Positions 37,880-46,020 of a DNA stretch of 64,000 bases are shown here, piece after piece (within the stretch, counting starts at the first letter, position 1; every line of letters starts with the position of its first letter). The stretch comes from Streptococcus suis. GTDB taxonomy: Bacteria > Bacillota > Bacilli > Lactobacillales > Streptococcaceae. The notes beneath the pieces were generated by a model, which was not told where the DNA came from, searched no databases, and worked only from the letters and a program-made list of their open reading frames with translations. Both the position numbers and the translations under genes were made by a program. The stretch covers positions 1 through 64,000 of the forward strand of contig NZ_JAEUXI010000002.1 of NCBI RefSeq assembly GCF_016775005.1, given 5' to 3'.

Positions 37880-39070
37880 ATGAGCAAACACTTAAAATCA
37901 TTTTTGATCTTTTATCTAGCCGCAAGTATCTTTCTTCCTTTTATGTGGTTTATCAATGCGCCACTTATCTGCTTTGTCCTTCCTCTTTATCTGACCTGGC
38001 AAAACATCCGCCATTTTATAGCCCTTTTGAAAAACCAGTTAAAAGAGTATAGTTTTTGGATTAACGATGGTTTGATTTTCTTTTTAGGAACAGGGCTAAG
38101 TTGGTTGGCTCTTGAATCGGCTCAAGTTGTTTACGTCGATTGGCCAGAAACCTTGGTTAATAGCCAGATTCACAGTCCAATTCAAACAGAAGCCTGGTCG
38201 GGACAGTTCTTCCTGCTTCTTTTGGGGGTTTTAGCTTATTTGGTGCTGAACATCTACCAAACCAAACTCCTCCCCCCTCTCCTAACAGTCCTCCTCATCA
38301 GCTGCCTGTATCCAAGTTTTGTATTTGCAATTTTTTGGACTATTCAACTTTCTAGCTTAATCGAAACAGATTTCTTCACATACTGCTACCTGTGCTTGGT
38401 TCCCTTCAACGTCTGTCTCATCTACAGTCGAACCATTTTACAGATCATAAAATTATGGCAGACAGAACTTGCAAAGCAGAGCACCCCACGCTTTCCTAGA
38501 CTTTCTGCTCTCCTGCAAAGAAGCCTTTCTCTGCCCATCTGGCTCCTCTTCTTCAGTCTCCCCTATCTTGCAGTTCTTGGCTCTTATCTCATTCTATTTG
38601 GCCAAAAACCTGACCAGCTGCTTCAGATGTGGACAGAAACTAGTGACTGGGCCTTATCAGAAAAAATCTCCCCACCAAATGCCTTCTATGATGAACACTA
38701 TCTTTGTACAGTGGGGGCTGCTGGACACCGCAAATTGGTCAAACCCATTCGCATGGGAGAGCGTCATGGACATCGTGTAGTTGTCAATCGTCAGCTGCAA
38801 ATTGCCAATGCCTTTGAACAAATTTTAGAAGAAAGATGTCCACGCCTGCATCGCTTCATTCGTTCCAACTACGACCGGTATGGCTATCCCATTTCCAAAC
38901 ATATTCGCACGGCCTGGCAGGCGGATCTAATCTACCTGATCATGAAACCAGCCGAATGGCTCTTCCTCATCGTCATCTATCTGCACGATCGTCAGCCAGA
39001 AAATCGAATTGCACGCCAGTATCTGCCACTTTCAAACAATCTATTACCACAAGAAAATACTAGCAATTAG
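37880..39070 (+). CDS. Multi-pass membrane protein of unknown function (possibly DUF6688)
   Basis: 396 aa. About six to seven hydrophobic segments fill residues 5-245 (clusters near 8-28, 30-48, 65-80, 110-130, 140-165, 225-245). A hydrophilic C-terminal domain (about 265-370) follows, with the notable stretch H-Y-L-C-T-V-G-A-A-G-H-R-K and R-H-G-H-R-V-V-V-N-R-Q. A weak hydrophobic segment lies near 355-370. I believe it resembles DUF6688 proteins but could not check. AAAGGAGG precedes the start. It is divergent from lplA, next to a CodY-box-like site. Confidence 0.75.
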   Translation: MSKHLKSFLIFYLAASIFLPFMWFINAPLICFVLPLYLTWQNIRHFIALLKNQLKEYSFWINDGLIFFLGTGLSWLALESAQVVYVDWPETLVNSQIHSPIQTEAWSGQFFLLLLGVLAYLVLNIYQTKLLPPLLTVLLISCLYPSFVFAIFWTIQLSSLIETDFFTYCYLCLVPFNVCLIYSRTILQIIKLWQTELAKQSTPRFPRLSALLQRSLSLPIWLLFFSLPYLAVLGSYLILFGQKPDQLLQMWTETSDWALSEKISPPNAFYDEHYLCTVGAAGHRKLVKPIRMGERHGHRVVVNRQLQIANAFEQILEERCPRLHRFIRSNYDRYGYPISKHIRTAWQADLIYLIMKPAEWLFLIVIYLHDRQPENRIARQYLPLSNNLLPQENTSN

Positions 39071-39081
39071 TAACATATCAC

Positions 39082-39112
39082 AAAAAAAGAAAGCCACACG
39101 GGCTTTCTTTTT
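39082..39112. terminator. Bidirectional terminator between the membrane protein gene and lpdA
   Basis: Stem AAAAAGAAAGCC/GGCTTTCTTTTT with a 5-nt loop (about 39084-39112), between convergent genes. Confidence 0.88.
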
Positions 39113-39122
39113 GCTTATCTGA

Positions 39123-40883
39123 TTATTTACGTTTTGGTGGGTTGTGGATCGCAACACCAAGAACATCAAGGAAGGCTTCGTACATAACTTCTGAGAAGGT
39201 TGGGTGACCGTGGATAGATGCTGCCACGTCGTCAACTGTCAACTCAGATTCCATGATAGTTGCTGCTTCGTTGATCATTTCAGCTGCAACTGGACCGATG
39301 ATGTGAACACCAAGGATTTCATGGTATTTCTTCTCAGCGATAACTTTTACGAAACCATGTGCTTCGTTAGAAGCAATGGCACGACCGTTACCAGTGAAGC
39401 TGTTGCGACCGATAAGGATGTTTTCTTTACCGTATTTCTCGATAGCTTGGTCTTCAGTCAAACCAACCATAGCGATTTCTGGGTGTGTGTAAACCGCTGC
39501 AGGTGTGAAGTCCAATTTAGCCTTGTGGTGGTTACCGTGGATTGCATTTTCAGCTGCCACTTCACCCATACGGTAAGCAGCGTGTGCCAACATCTTAGTA
39601 CCGTTGACATCACCCGGTGCGTAAATACCTGGGATAGAAGTTTCTTGGTATTCGTTAACCTTGATACGACCGCGGTCCAATTCAAGGTTAAGATTTTCAA
39701 GACCAGCCAATTGTGGTACACGACCGATTGAAAGAAGGGCTTTTTCAGAAACAATTTCTGAACCGTCGTTCAACTTGATTGTCAATTGGTTGTTAGCTTC
39801 AACGATTTCAGATACACCAACGGAAGTCAAGAATTTCATACCTTTCTTAGAAAGGACTTTTTGCAATTCTACAGACACTTCGCGGTCCATACCTGGAATG
39901 ATACGGTCAGCCATTTCAACAACTGTTACTTCTGTACCGTATGATGCGTATACCAAACCAAGTTCCACACCGACTACGCCACCACCCATAACAGTGAGTG
40001 ACTTAGGAATTTCACGCAAGTCAAGGATATCATCAGAAGTCAATACCAATTTAGAATCAATACCTGGGATATTGATGCGTGATACTTTCGAGCCTGTTGC
40101 AAGAACGATGCTGCGACCTTTGATGACCTTATCGCCAATGACAACTGTCTTGTCAGGGTTTACTTGACCAAGACCGTTAAAGATTGTTACCTTGTTAGCT
40201 TTCAATAGACCAGCTACACCACCTGTCAAGGTCTTGACAACCTTGTTCTTAAAGTCAACTGTCTTATCCATGTCTACGGTGTAGTTAGTTGAAGCAAGAT
40301 TAATACCACGCTCAGCCGCAATCTTCAATCCGTCAAGGATTTCAGCGTTTTTAAGGTAGGTCTTAGTTGGGATACATCCCTTGTTCAAGCAGGTACCACC
40401 AAATTCTGATTTCTCAACAATAGCGATTTTACCGCCCAATTGAGCACCACGAATAGCAGCGTAGTAACCAGCAGGACCACCACCGACAACAACCATGTCG
40501 TACTCGTCAGCTGCCAATTCAGCCTTAGGAGCTTGTGGAGCTGCTGCAGGAGCTGCAGGTACTTCCAAACCAGCTGCTTTCAAGTCAGCAGTTGCTTGAG
40601 CAACCTCAGCTGGAGCAGGTGCAGCACCCACTTCAACTGTTTCACCTTCTGCACCAAGGTAAGCAATGACCTCAGTTACAGGAACTGTTGCACCGTTACC
40701 GTGAACGATTTTCAAAAGAACACCTGATTCTTCCGCTTCCAATTCCATGCTTGTCTTGTCTGACATCATCTCCAAGATAACATCACCTTCGTTGACAAAA
40801 TCACCTTCTTGTTTTTTCCACTCGATGATTTCGCCTTCTTGCATATCTACACCAAGTTTCGGCATAATAATTTCAATTGCCAT
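39123..40883 (-). CDS. lpdA: Dihydrolipoamide dehydrogenase (E3) with N-terminal lipoyl domain
   Basis: 586 aa. E3 reoxidises dihydrolipoamide with FAD and NAD in the pyruvate dehydrogenase complex. Residues 1-80 are a lipoyl domain (SDKTS with lipoylated Lys 43), then an Ala/Pro linker, then the flavoprotein: GGGPAGYYAA, redox pair GGTCLNKGC, NAD-binding GGGVVGVE and the C-terminal HGHPTFSE active site. A lipoyl domain on E3 is characteristic of streptococci. Residues 1-84 are identical to those of pdhC. Last gene of the PDH operon, after a 269-nt spacer. Confidence 0.96.
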   Translation of the reverse strand: MAIEIIMPKLGVDMQEGEIIEWKKQEGDFVNEGDVILEMMSDKTSMELEAEESGVLLKIVHGNGATVPVTEVIAYLGAEGETVEVGAAPAPAEVAQATADLKAAGLEVPAAPAAAPQAPKAELAADEYDMVVVGGGPAGYYAAIRGAQLGGKIAIVEKSEFGGTCLNKGCIPTKTYLKNAEILDGLKIAAERGINLASTNYTVDMDKTVDFKNKVVKTLTGGVAGLLKANKVTIFNGLGQVNPDKTVVIGDKVIKGRSIVLATGSKVSRINIPGIDSKLVLTSDDILDLREIPKSLTVMGGGVVGVELGLVYASYGTEVTVVEMADRIIPGMDREVSVELQKVLSKKGMKFLTSVGVSEIVEANNQLTIKLNDGSEIVSEKALLSIGRVPQLAGLENLNLELDRGRIKVNEYQETSIPGIYAPGDVNGTKMLAHAAYRMGEVAAENAIHGNHHKAKLDFTPAAVYTHPEIAMVGLTEDQAIEKYGKENILIGRNSFTGNGRAIASNEAHGFVKVIAEKKYHEILGVHIIGPVAAEMINEAATIMESELTVDDVAASIHGHPTFSEVMYEAFLDVLGVAIHNPPKRK

Positions 40884-41152
40884 AGTTATGATACAAAGAA
40901 CGTCAAATGCGACAGAATTTTAGGAGTCCAACGAAGGATGCTTGCATCCAAGGCGGACTATCTAAATTCCGAAGCATTTAGTTCGTGTTCAAATGTCACG
41001 AACTCGTTCTACATCCTTTCTTTATTTTTTCTCTTTACCAAATTGAGCACAGGCTAAAAACCTATTGAAAAAGATAAATCGCCTCGTGCCTCAAGGCACA
41101 TCGTTGATTTCCTATTTTCATACGGTTTTCTTAACGCCTTTTGCATCTTATC
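40884..41152 (-). other. Structured pdhC-lpdA spacer (269 nt)
   Basis: No ORF is convincing. It holds nested inverted repeats: AGTCC (40925-40929) with GGACT (40955-40959) enclosing GGATG/CATCC (40936-40949), then AGTTCGTG (40980-40987) with CACGAACT (40997-41004), then repeat element A (41068-41121). No clear promoter or terminator is visible. Confidence 0.7.
41068..41121 (+). repeat. PDH spacer element, copy A
   Basis: Plus-strand flanks AAAAGATAAATCG and GATTTCCTATTTT enclose a hairpin with stem GTGCC/GGCAC. An inverted copy with the same flanks but a different stem lies at 42571-42624. Identity is seen by eye; a dispersed family elsewhere is untested. Confidence 0.7.
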
Positions 41153-42538
41153 TCAGATTAACAATTCCAATGGGTTTTCCAGCAAGTTCTTCAAGTCAAC
41201 CATGAACTTAGCACCATTCATACCGTCAACGATACGGTGGTCAATGGTCAAGCAGAGTGCCATGATTGGACGGATTTTGATTTCGCCGTCGATGACAACT
41301 GGTGTTTGAACAGTTGCTGCAACACCAAGGATTGCTGAGTTTGGTTGGTTGATGATTGGGTTAAAGGTTTTAGTACCAAACATACCCAAGTTGGTGATAG
41401 AGAAGGTTGATCCTGACATTTCAGCACCCTTCAACTTACCAGATTGAGCCTTCTTGATGACATCTTTCGAAGCCACCACGAAGTCAGACAAGCTCATCTT
41501 ATCTGCACCGTGAACAACTGGCACCACCAATCCTTCATCCAAACCTACCGCGATACCAAGGTTGACAAACTTGTGCAACTCGATTTCCTGTGCATCGTTA
41601 ATCAAAGATGCATTGAGGTAGCGGTGCTCTTCTTTCATCAGCGTACGAGTTACCGCAAGACCGATCAAATCTGTAAAGGTTACTTTCAAACCAGTCTTGT
41701 TCATGATTGGCTCAAGGACTTGCTTACGAAGTGCCATGAGGTTGGTCATGTCGATATCGTAGTTAAGCGTAAAGGTTGGAGCTGTCAAGTAAGAGTTGAC
41801 CATACCTTTTGAAATTGCCTTACGCATTGGGCTCATCTTGATGATTTCAACGCCTTCTGGCAATTCTTTAGCTGGTTTCTCTTCAGCTTTTGGTGCTGGA
41901 GCAACAGTTTCTACAGCTACAGGAGCAAGTACTGCAAGAACGTCGTCCTTGACAATCTTACCATTGACACCTGAACCTGTAAGGGTTGACAAGTCAACAC
42001 CTTGGTCTGCTGCGATACGGGCTGCAAGCGGAGTTGCTTTTGGAGCTGCTCCCTTGAAGTCTTCAACGTCAACCTTGTGGACACGGCCGTTAGCACCTGT
42101 TCCTGGAACAAGACCCAAGTCAATTCCAAGCTCACGCGCCAATTTACGTGCTGCAGGAGTTGCACGAACCTTGCCACCACCTTGAGGTTTGGCAGCCGCT
42201 GCAGGAGCAACAATTACTGGTGTACGACCTGCAGGCACTTCTTCGATTGCTGCTGCAGGAGCAACTGGAGCAGATGAAGCTCCTGCTTCAACTGTCTCAC
42301 CTTCAGCACCCAAGTAGGCAATAACTTCTGTTACGGGAACAGTAGCACCATTTCCATGAACAATTTTCAATAGGACGCCTGACTCTTCTGCTTCCAGCTC
42401 CATGCTGGTCTTGTCAGACATCATTTCCAAGATGACATCGCCTTCATTGACGAAATCGCCCTCTTGTTTTTTCCACTCGATGATTTCACCTTCTTGCATG
42501 TCCACACCGAGCTTAGGCATAATGATTTCAATAGCCAT
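41153..42538 (-). CDS. pdhC: Dihydrolipoamide acetyltransferase (E2) of pyruvate dehydrogenase
   Basis: 461 aa. E2 forms the complex core and moves the acetyl group to CoA. Lipoyl domain 1-80 (Lys 43 in SDKTS), Ala/Pro linker, two peripheral-subunit-binding motifs (A-T-P-A-A-R-K-L-A-R-E near 127-137 and A-T-P-L-A-A-R-I-A near 170-178), and the catalytic domain with terminal DHRIVDG. Two tandem subunit-binding domains are worth noting. Also annotated acoC in streptococci, but acetoin use is unlikely to be the role here. Confidence 0.95.
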   Translation of the reverse strand: MAIEIIMPKLGVDMQEGEIIEWKKQEGDFVNEGDVILEMMSDKTSMELEAEESGVLLKIVHGNGATVPVTEVIAYLGAEGETVEAGASSAPVAPAAAIEEVPAGRTPVIVAPAAAAKPQGGGKVRATPAARKLARELGIDLGLVPGTGANGRVHKVDVEDFKGAAPKATPLAARIAADQGVDLSTLTGSGVNGKIVKDDVLAVLAPVAVETVAPAPKAEEKPAKELPEGVEIIKMSPMRKAISKGMVNSYLTAPTFTLNYDIDMTNLMALRKQVLEPIMNKTGLKVTFTDLIGLAVTRTLMKEEHRYLNASLINDAQEIELHKFVNLGIAVGLDEGLVVPVVHGADKMSLSDFVVASKDVIKKAQSGKLKGAEMSGSTFSITNLGMFGTKTFNPIINQPNSAILGVAATVQTPVVIDGEIKIRPIMALCLTIDHRIVDGMNGAKFMVDLKNLLENPLELLI

Positions 42539-42878
42539 TATTAAGATACCAAGTCCGAACAGAAAACGAATGAAAAATAGGAAATCGTCGAAAATCTTGA
42601 TTTTCGTAACGATTTATCTTTTTTCCGAGTTTTCCGGACGGGTTCAATTCCTTTCTTTCAGTTTCTTACCTTGTCAAGAACCAAACCAGACTTCGATGAT
42701 CGAAGTGGCTCGATTCTTTTCCAAGCATTCTTAGTCATGCTAGAACATTTTATTTCTAGCATAGCAGGGTTAGCGTCTTTCCGATTGTATTTCTGCCAAG
42801 GCGATTTGGTGCAGGCATAACTGACCTTAGGCAAGCCAAATCAACACAGTCAGAAAAGATAAGCGGATGACGATAATA
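42539..42878 (-). other. Structured pdhB-pdhC spacer (340 nt)
   Basis: No convincing ORF. It holds repeat element B (42571-42624), the near-perfect palindrome ACTTCGAT-g-ATCGAAGT (42690-42706) and the hairpin TGCTAGAA/TTCTAGCA (42738-42761). No obvious terminator T-run or promoter. Confidence 0.7.
42571..42624 (-). repeat. PDH spacer element, copy B (inverted)
   Basis: The minus strand reads AAAAGATAAATCG, a central hairpin GAAAAT/ATTTTC, then GATTTCCTATTTT: the same flanks as copy A at 41068-41121 in the opposite orientation, with an unrelated but still self-complementary centre. Confidence 0.7.
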
Positions 42879-43874
42879 TTAGCCCTTGTTTACTTGCTTG
42901 TAAATTGCCGCTTTGATTTTCTCTACGTTTGGCAATACTGCGTTTTCAAGAATGTTTGCGTAAGGAACTGGTACATCGTCTGAAGCGATACGGATGATTG
43001 GTGCATCCAAGTAGTCAAAGGCTTCGCTTTCTGTGATGATTGAAGCAATTTCACCGATGAAACCACCTGTTTTGTAAGCATCGTTGACCAAGATAACCTT
43101 ACCAGTTTTCTTCACAGATTCGATGATCAATTCTTTGTCCAATGGGATAAGGGTACGTGGGTCAACCACTTCTACGCTGATGCCTTCTGCAGCTACTTCT
43201 TCAGCCGCTTTCAAGGCACGTTCCAACATACGACCGTATGAAATAATGGTTACATCTGTACCTTCACGTTTGATTTCCCCTTTACCAAGTGGAATGTAGA
43301 AATCAGGATCCAAGTTAACTTCTTCTTTTTTACCGTAAAGAGCTTTTGGCTCCAGGAAGATAACTGGGTTGTTGTCAAGAATAGATGACTTCAAAAGACC
43401 TTTTGCATCGTTAGCTGTACCAGGTGCAACAACTTTGATACCTGGGATGTGGGTCAACCAAGCTTCAAGAGATTGTGAGTGCTGTGCCGCTGAACCGATA
43501 CCTGAACCAGATGCCACACGGAAGGTTACAGGTGTTTTCAAGCCACCACCAAACATGTAGTTTGTTTTCGCAGCTTGGTTAACGATCGCATCAAGGGCAA
43601 TTGTTACGAAGTCCATGAAGGTCAAGTCAACGATTGGACGAAGACCTGTTTGAGCCGCACCAACCGCAGAACCTGCGATTGCTGCCTCAGAGATAGGCGT
43701 GTCGCGAACGCGTTTTGGACCAAATTCGTCCAACATACCAACAGATGTACCGAAGTCACCGCCGTAGATACCGACGTCTTCACCCATCAAGAATACTTTT
43801 TCATCCTTACGCATTTCTTCGCTTTGAGCCAAGTTAATCGCTTCACGCAAGGCCATTACTTTTGTTTCAGCCAT
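42879..43874 (-). CDS. pdhB: Pyruvate dehydrogenase E1 beta subunit
   Basis: 331 aa. With E1 alpha it decarboxylates pyruvate using thiamine diphosphate. Motifs: MGEDVGIYGGDFG near residues 30-42, the D-T-P-I-S-E-A segment, S-Q-S-L-E-A-W and the C-terminal V-P-V-P-Y-A-N block. SD AGGAG precedes the ATG. Also called acoB. Second gene of the operon, after a 255-nt spacer. Confidence 0.96.
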   Translation of the reverse strand: MAETKVMALREAINLAQSEEMRKDEKVFLMGEDVGIYGGDFGTSVGMLDEFGPKRVRDTPISEAAIAGSAVGAAQTGLRPIVDLTFMDFVTIALDAIVNQAAKTNYMFGGGLKTPVTFRVASGSGIGSAAQHSQSLEAWLTHIPGIKVVAPGTANDAKGLLKSSILDNNPVIFLEPKALYGKKEEVNLDPDFYIPLGKGEIKREGTDVTIISYGRMLERALKAAEEVAAEGISVEVVDPRTLIPLDKELIIESVKKTGKVILVNDAYKTGGFIGEIASIITESEAFDYLDAPIIRIASDDVPVPYANILENAVLPNVEKIKAAIYKQVNKG

Positions 43875-43927
43875 TTTTTACTCCTAATTTATATCAATTT
43901 ATCTATACTGTACCAAGGAAAATCAAT

Positions 43928-43947
43928 CAATTACCACAATGTAATTG
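43928..43947. repeat. Small inverted repeat in the pdhA-pdhB spacer
   Basis: CAATTAC/GTAATTG (43928-43934 with 43941-43947) with a 6-nt loop, next to the MITE-like element. Short and AT-rich; could be chance. Confidence 0.4.
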
Positions 43948-43973
43948 TCTATAGTCCCTGCTTGAGACACCTT

Positions 43974-44122
43974 AGTTTGACTTTACCTTCAACTCTGACG
44001 TTACTTACGACACGGAGACTATTCAGCCGATATTGCTGAATAGGCGAAGTTAGTGAGGTAAGTAGGTAGTCCACCATAGTGGCTACCGTAGTTTGACTTG
44101 CTCTTTAGAGCTTAGTCAAACT
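43974..44122. repeat. MITE-like 149-bp element in the pdhA-pdhB spacer
   Basis: Bounded by 9-bp terminal inverted repeats AGTTTGACT (43974-43982) and AGTCAAACT (44114-44122). Inside are a perfect hairpin CTATTCAGC/GCTGAATAG (44019-44043) and a long terminal hairpin (44090-44122, AGTTTGACTTGCTC arm). The architecture resembles BOX/RUP-type intergenic repeats of streptococci. No ORF. Only one copy is in this window, so repeat status is inferred from structure. Confidence 0.6.
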
Positions 44123-44129
44123 TCTTACG

Positions 44130-45098
44130 TTAATCTACAAACACGTCTTCGTAAGCTACTGAGATGTCTGGATCTGGGCTTTCTTGTGCGAATTTCACAG
44201 ATGCTTCTACTTGTTCTGCAACTTGTGCTTCGATGGCATCCAATTCTTCGTCTGTCGCAATCTTGTTTTCTGTCAAGTATTTGCGGTATTTCTTAAGTGG
44301 GTCTTTTGCTTTCCACTCGTTAACTTCTTCTTTTGTACGGTAAACACCTGCATCGGCAGTTGAGTGACCAAACCAGCGGTATGACTCAACCTCAACCATT
44401 GCAGGTCCGTTACCTGCACGAACATACTCGATGACTTCTTGCATTTTCTCATAAACGGCAATGACATCGTTACCATCTTCAACATAGTGACCAGGCATAC
44501 CGTATGCAGCAGCACGTTGGTAAAGGTGAGGAATCTTAGTCGAATAAGAAATATCTGTTGAGATACCGTAACGGTTGTTTGTAATGAAGAAGATAACTGG
44601 CAAGTTCCAAACAGCTGCCAAGTTCATTGACTCGTGGAATGAGCCTTCGTTAGTAGCTGAGTCACCTGAGAATGCAATAACGATGTTATCTGTACCAAGA
44701 TATTGTTGCGTAAGGGCTGCACCTACCGCAAGGGCATAACCACCACCTACGATACCGTTTGAACCAAAGTTTCCTTTTTCCACGTTTGCCAAGTGCATAG
44801 AACCACCACGGCCTTTTGATGTACCAGTTGCTTTACCAGCAAGCTCAGCCATCATACCGTTGATGTCAATCCCTTTTGCGATAACGTGACCGTGACCACG
44901 GTGGTGTGAGAAGATGATGTCCTGCTCTGTCAAACCAGCGATTGGGCCAACAGCCGCAGCTTCTTCACCAACTGAGAAGTGAGTCATACCTTGTACGAAG
45001 CCACGACGCACCAATTTATTCAATTTCATGTCAACATCACGGATTTGTTGCATTTTTAGAAACATGTCCAAATGTTGTTCTTTTGAGATAGATACCAT
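44130..45098 (-). CDS. pdhA: Pyruvate dehydrogenase E1 alpha subunit
   Basis: 322 aa. ThDP-dependent half of E1. The ThDP motif GDSATNEG followed by N-N-R-Y-G-I-S-T lies near residues 155-190; H-H-R-G-H-G-H and the phosphorylation-loop-like segment near 260 are present. I chose the start at 45098 (M-V-S-I-S-K) because TTTGGAGGAAATT directly precedes it; 45110 lies inside that SD region. Promoter 45131-45159. Head of pdhA-pdhB-pdhC-lpdA. Confidence 0.95.
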   Translation of the reverse strand: MVSISKEQHLDMFLKMQQIRDVDMKLNKLVRRGFVQGMTHFSVGEEAAAVGPIAGLTEQDIIFSHHRGHGHVIAKGIDINGMMAELAGKATGTSKGRGGSMHLANVEKGNFGSNGIVGGGYALAVGAALTQQYLGTDNIVIAFSGDSATNEGSFHESMNLAAVWNLPVIFFITNNRYGISTDISYSTKIPHLYQRAAAYGMPGHYVEDGNDVIAVYEKMQEVIEYVRAGNGPAMVEVESYRWFGHSTADAGVYRTKEEVNEWKAKDPLKKYRKYLTENKIATDEELDAIEAQVAEQVEASVKFAQESPDPDISVAYEDVFVD

Positions 45099-45130
45099 AA
45101 TTTCCTCCAAAGGTTTTCTCTTACCTTTCT

Positions 45131-45159
45131 ATGATAGACTAATCTTTCACAAATGGCAA
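45131..45159 (-). promoter_or_regulatory. PDH operon promoter
   Basis: Minus strand -35 TTGCCA (45154-45159), 17-nt spacer, -10 TATCAT (45131-45136). A TTGTGAA sequence (45146-45152) lies inside the spacer. Confidence 0.65.
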
Positions 45160-45272
45160 ATTTTTGAACCGTTTTCTTAAAGTGAAAAAAAGTCTAAAAA
45201 CTCTTGTTTCGTGCAGTTTTTCACAATGTGCAAGTTGTTAGCTTGAAATGAAAACAGGGTTGCTTTTCACAA
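45146..45272 (-). promoter_or_regulatory. Three Rex-like half-sites and a cre-like site before pdhA
   Basis: TTGTGAA, the half-site of the redox repressor Rex (full site TTGTGAA-n4-TTCACAA), occurs three times in the same direction at 45146-45152, 45220-45226 and 45266-45272. A catabolite-repression-like sequence (45164-45178) with two mismatches to the cre consensus sits just upstream of the -35. No full palindromic Rex site is seen, so binding is uncertain. Confidence 0.35.
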
Positions 45273-45282
45273 ACTTTTCATC

Positions 45283-45311
45283 TTGCTTCCGCTACCCAAA
45301 TGTGCTACTAT
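45283..45311 (+). promoter_or_regulatory. Promoter of the TRIC-family gene
   Basis: -35 TTGCTT (45283-45288), 17-nt spacer, -10 TACTAT (45306-45311), then AAGGAGG and the ATG at 45328. Confidence 0.65.
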
Positions 45312-45327
45312 GAAAAAGGAGGATTCT

Positions 45328-45987
45328 ATGGATTTTGAGACATTTTTGCTGGTTTCCAACTATGTTGGTACCATTGCCTTTGCCGTCTCTGGGGTGGTCA
45401 AAGGCTTTAAGAAAAAACTAGATATTTTTGGCATTACCTTGTTAGCCATTGTGACTGCTGTCGGAGGAGGGATGATTCGAGACAGTTTGGTCGGGCTCAT
45501 TCCTGCTGCTTTGGTTGAGCCATCACCGATTTACTTATCCATCGCTGTCTCTCTCATTATGTATGTAGTAGTTACCAATGCCAAAAGTGAGCATCCCTTA
45601 GATCGAAAATTCTATCTCTATTTGGCGCGCATCAACTTGCTCTTTGATGCTATTGGACTAGTGATTTTTGCCCTCTTGGGTGCTAGCACTGGGATTGAAG
45701 CCAATCTTAATCCAATGGCAACTGGGATTTTGGCCAGTTTGACTGGTGTCGGCGGTGGGATTATTCGTGATTTATTGGTAAATGAAACTCCCTCTGTTCT
45801 CAAGGAAGATGTCTATGCCTTACTGGCATTTTTTACCGGATTGTCTTACCACCTTCTCGTTGTCGAACTAGGGTTCTCTCGTATCCCAACCTTCTCCTGT
45901 CTCTTTTTAATCTTCTTCATCCTCCGCCTGCTCATTATCAAATATCAAATCAATCTCCCCAATATGGAATCGTCAAAAAAACCATGA
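45328..45987 (+). CDS. TRIC cation channel family membrane protein (UPF0126)
   Basis: 219 aa with about seven membrane helices. UPF0126/TRIC proteins form small trimeric cation (K+) channels. The two repeated glycine motifs are visible: V-G-G-G-M-I-R-D near residue 48 and V-G-G-G-I-I-R-D-L-L near 140. Start 45328 follows AAGGAGG; the upstream ATGs lie in the promoter. Physiological role in streptococci is not established. Ends in a terminator shared with the convergent lipoprotein gene. Confidence 0.87.
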   Translation: MDFETFLLVSNYVGTIAFAVSGVVKGFKKKLDIFGITLLAIVTAVGGGMIRDSLVGLIPAALVEPSPIYLSIAVSLIMYVVVTNAKSEHPLDRKFYLYLARINLLFDAIGLVIFALLGASTGIEANLNPMATGILASLTGVGGGIIRDLLVNETPSVLKEDVYALLAFFTGLSYHLLVVELGFSRIPTFSCLFLIFFILRLLIIKYQINLPNMESSKKP

Positions 45988-46014
45988 GTCTTTTTTTCGA
46001 AACTCATGGTTTTT
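45976..46014. terminator. Bidirectional terminator between the TRIC gene and the lipoprotein gene
   Basis: 13- to 14-bp stem (45976-45989 with 46001-46014, ACCATGAGT arm) with T-runs on both strands. It overlaps the last codons of the TRIC gene. Confidence 0.88.
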
Positions 46015-46020
46015 CTATTT

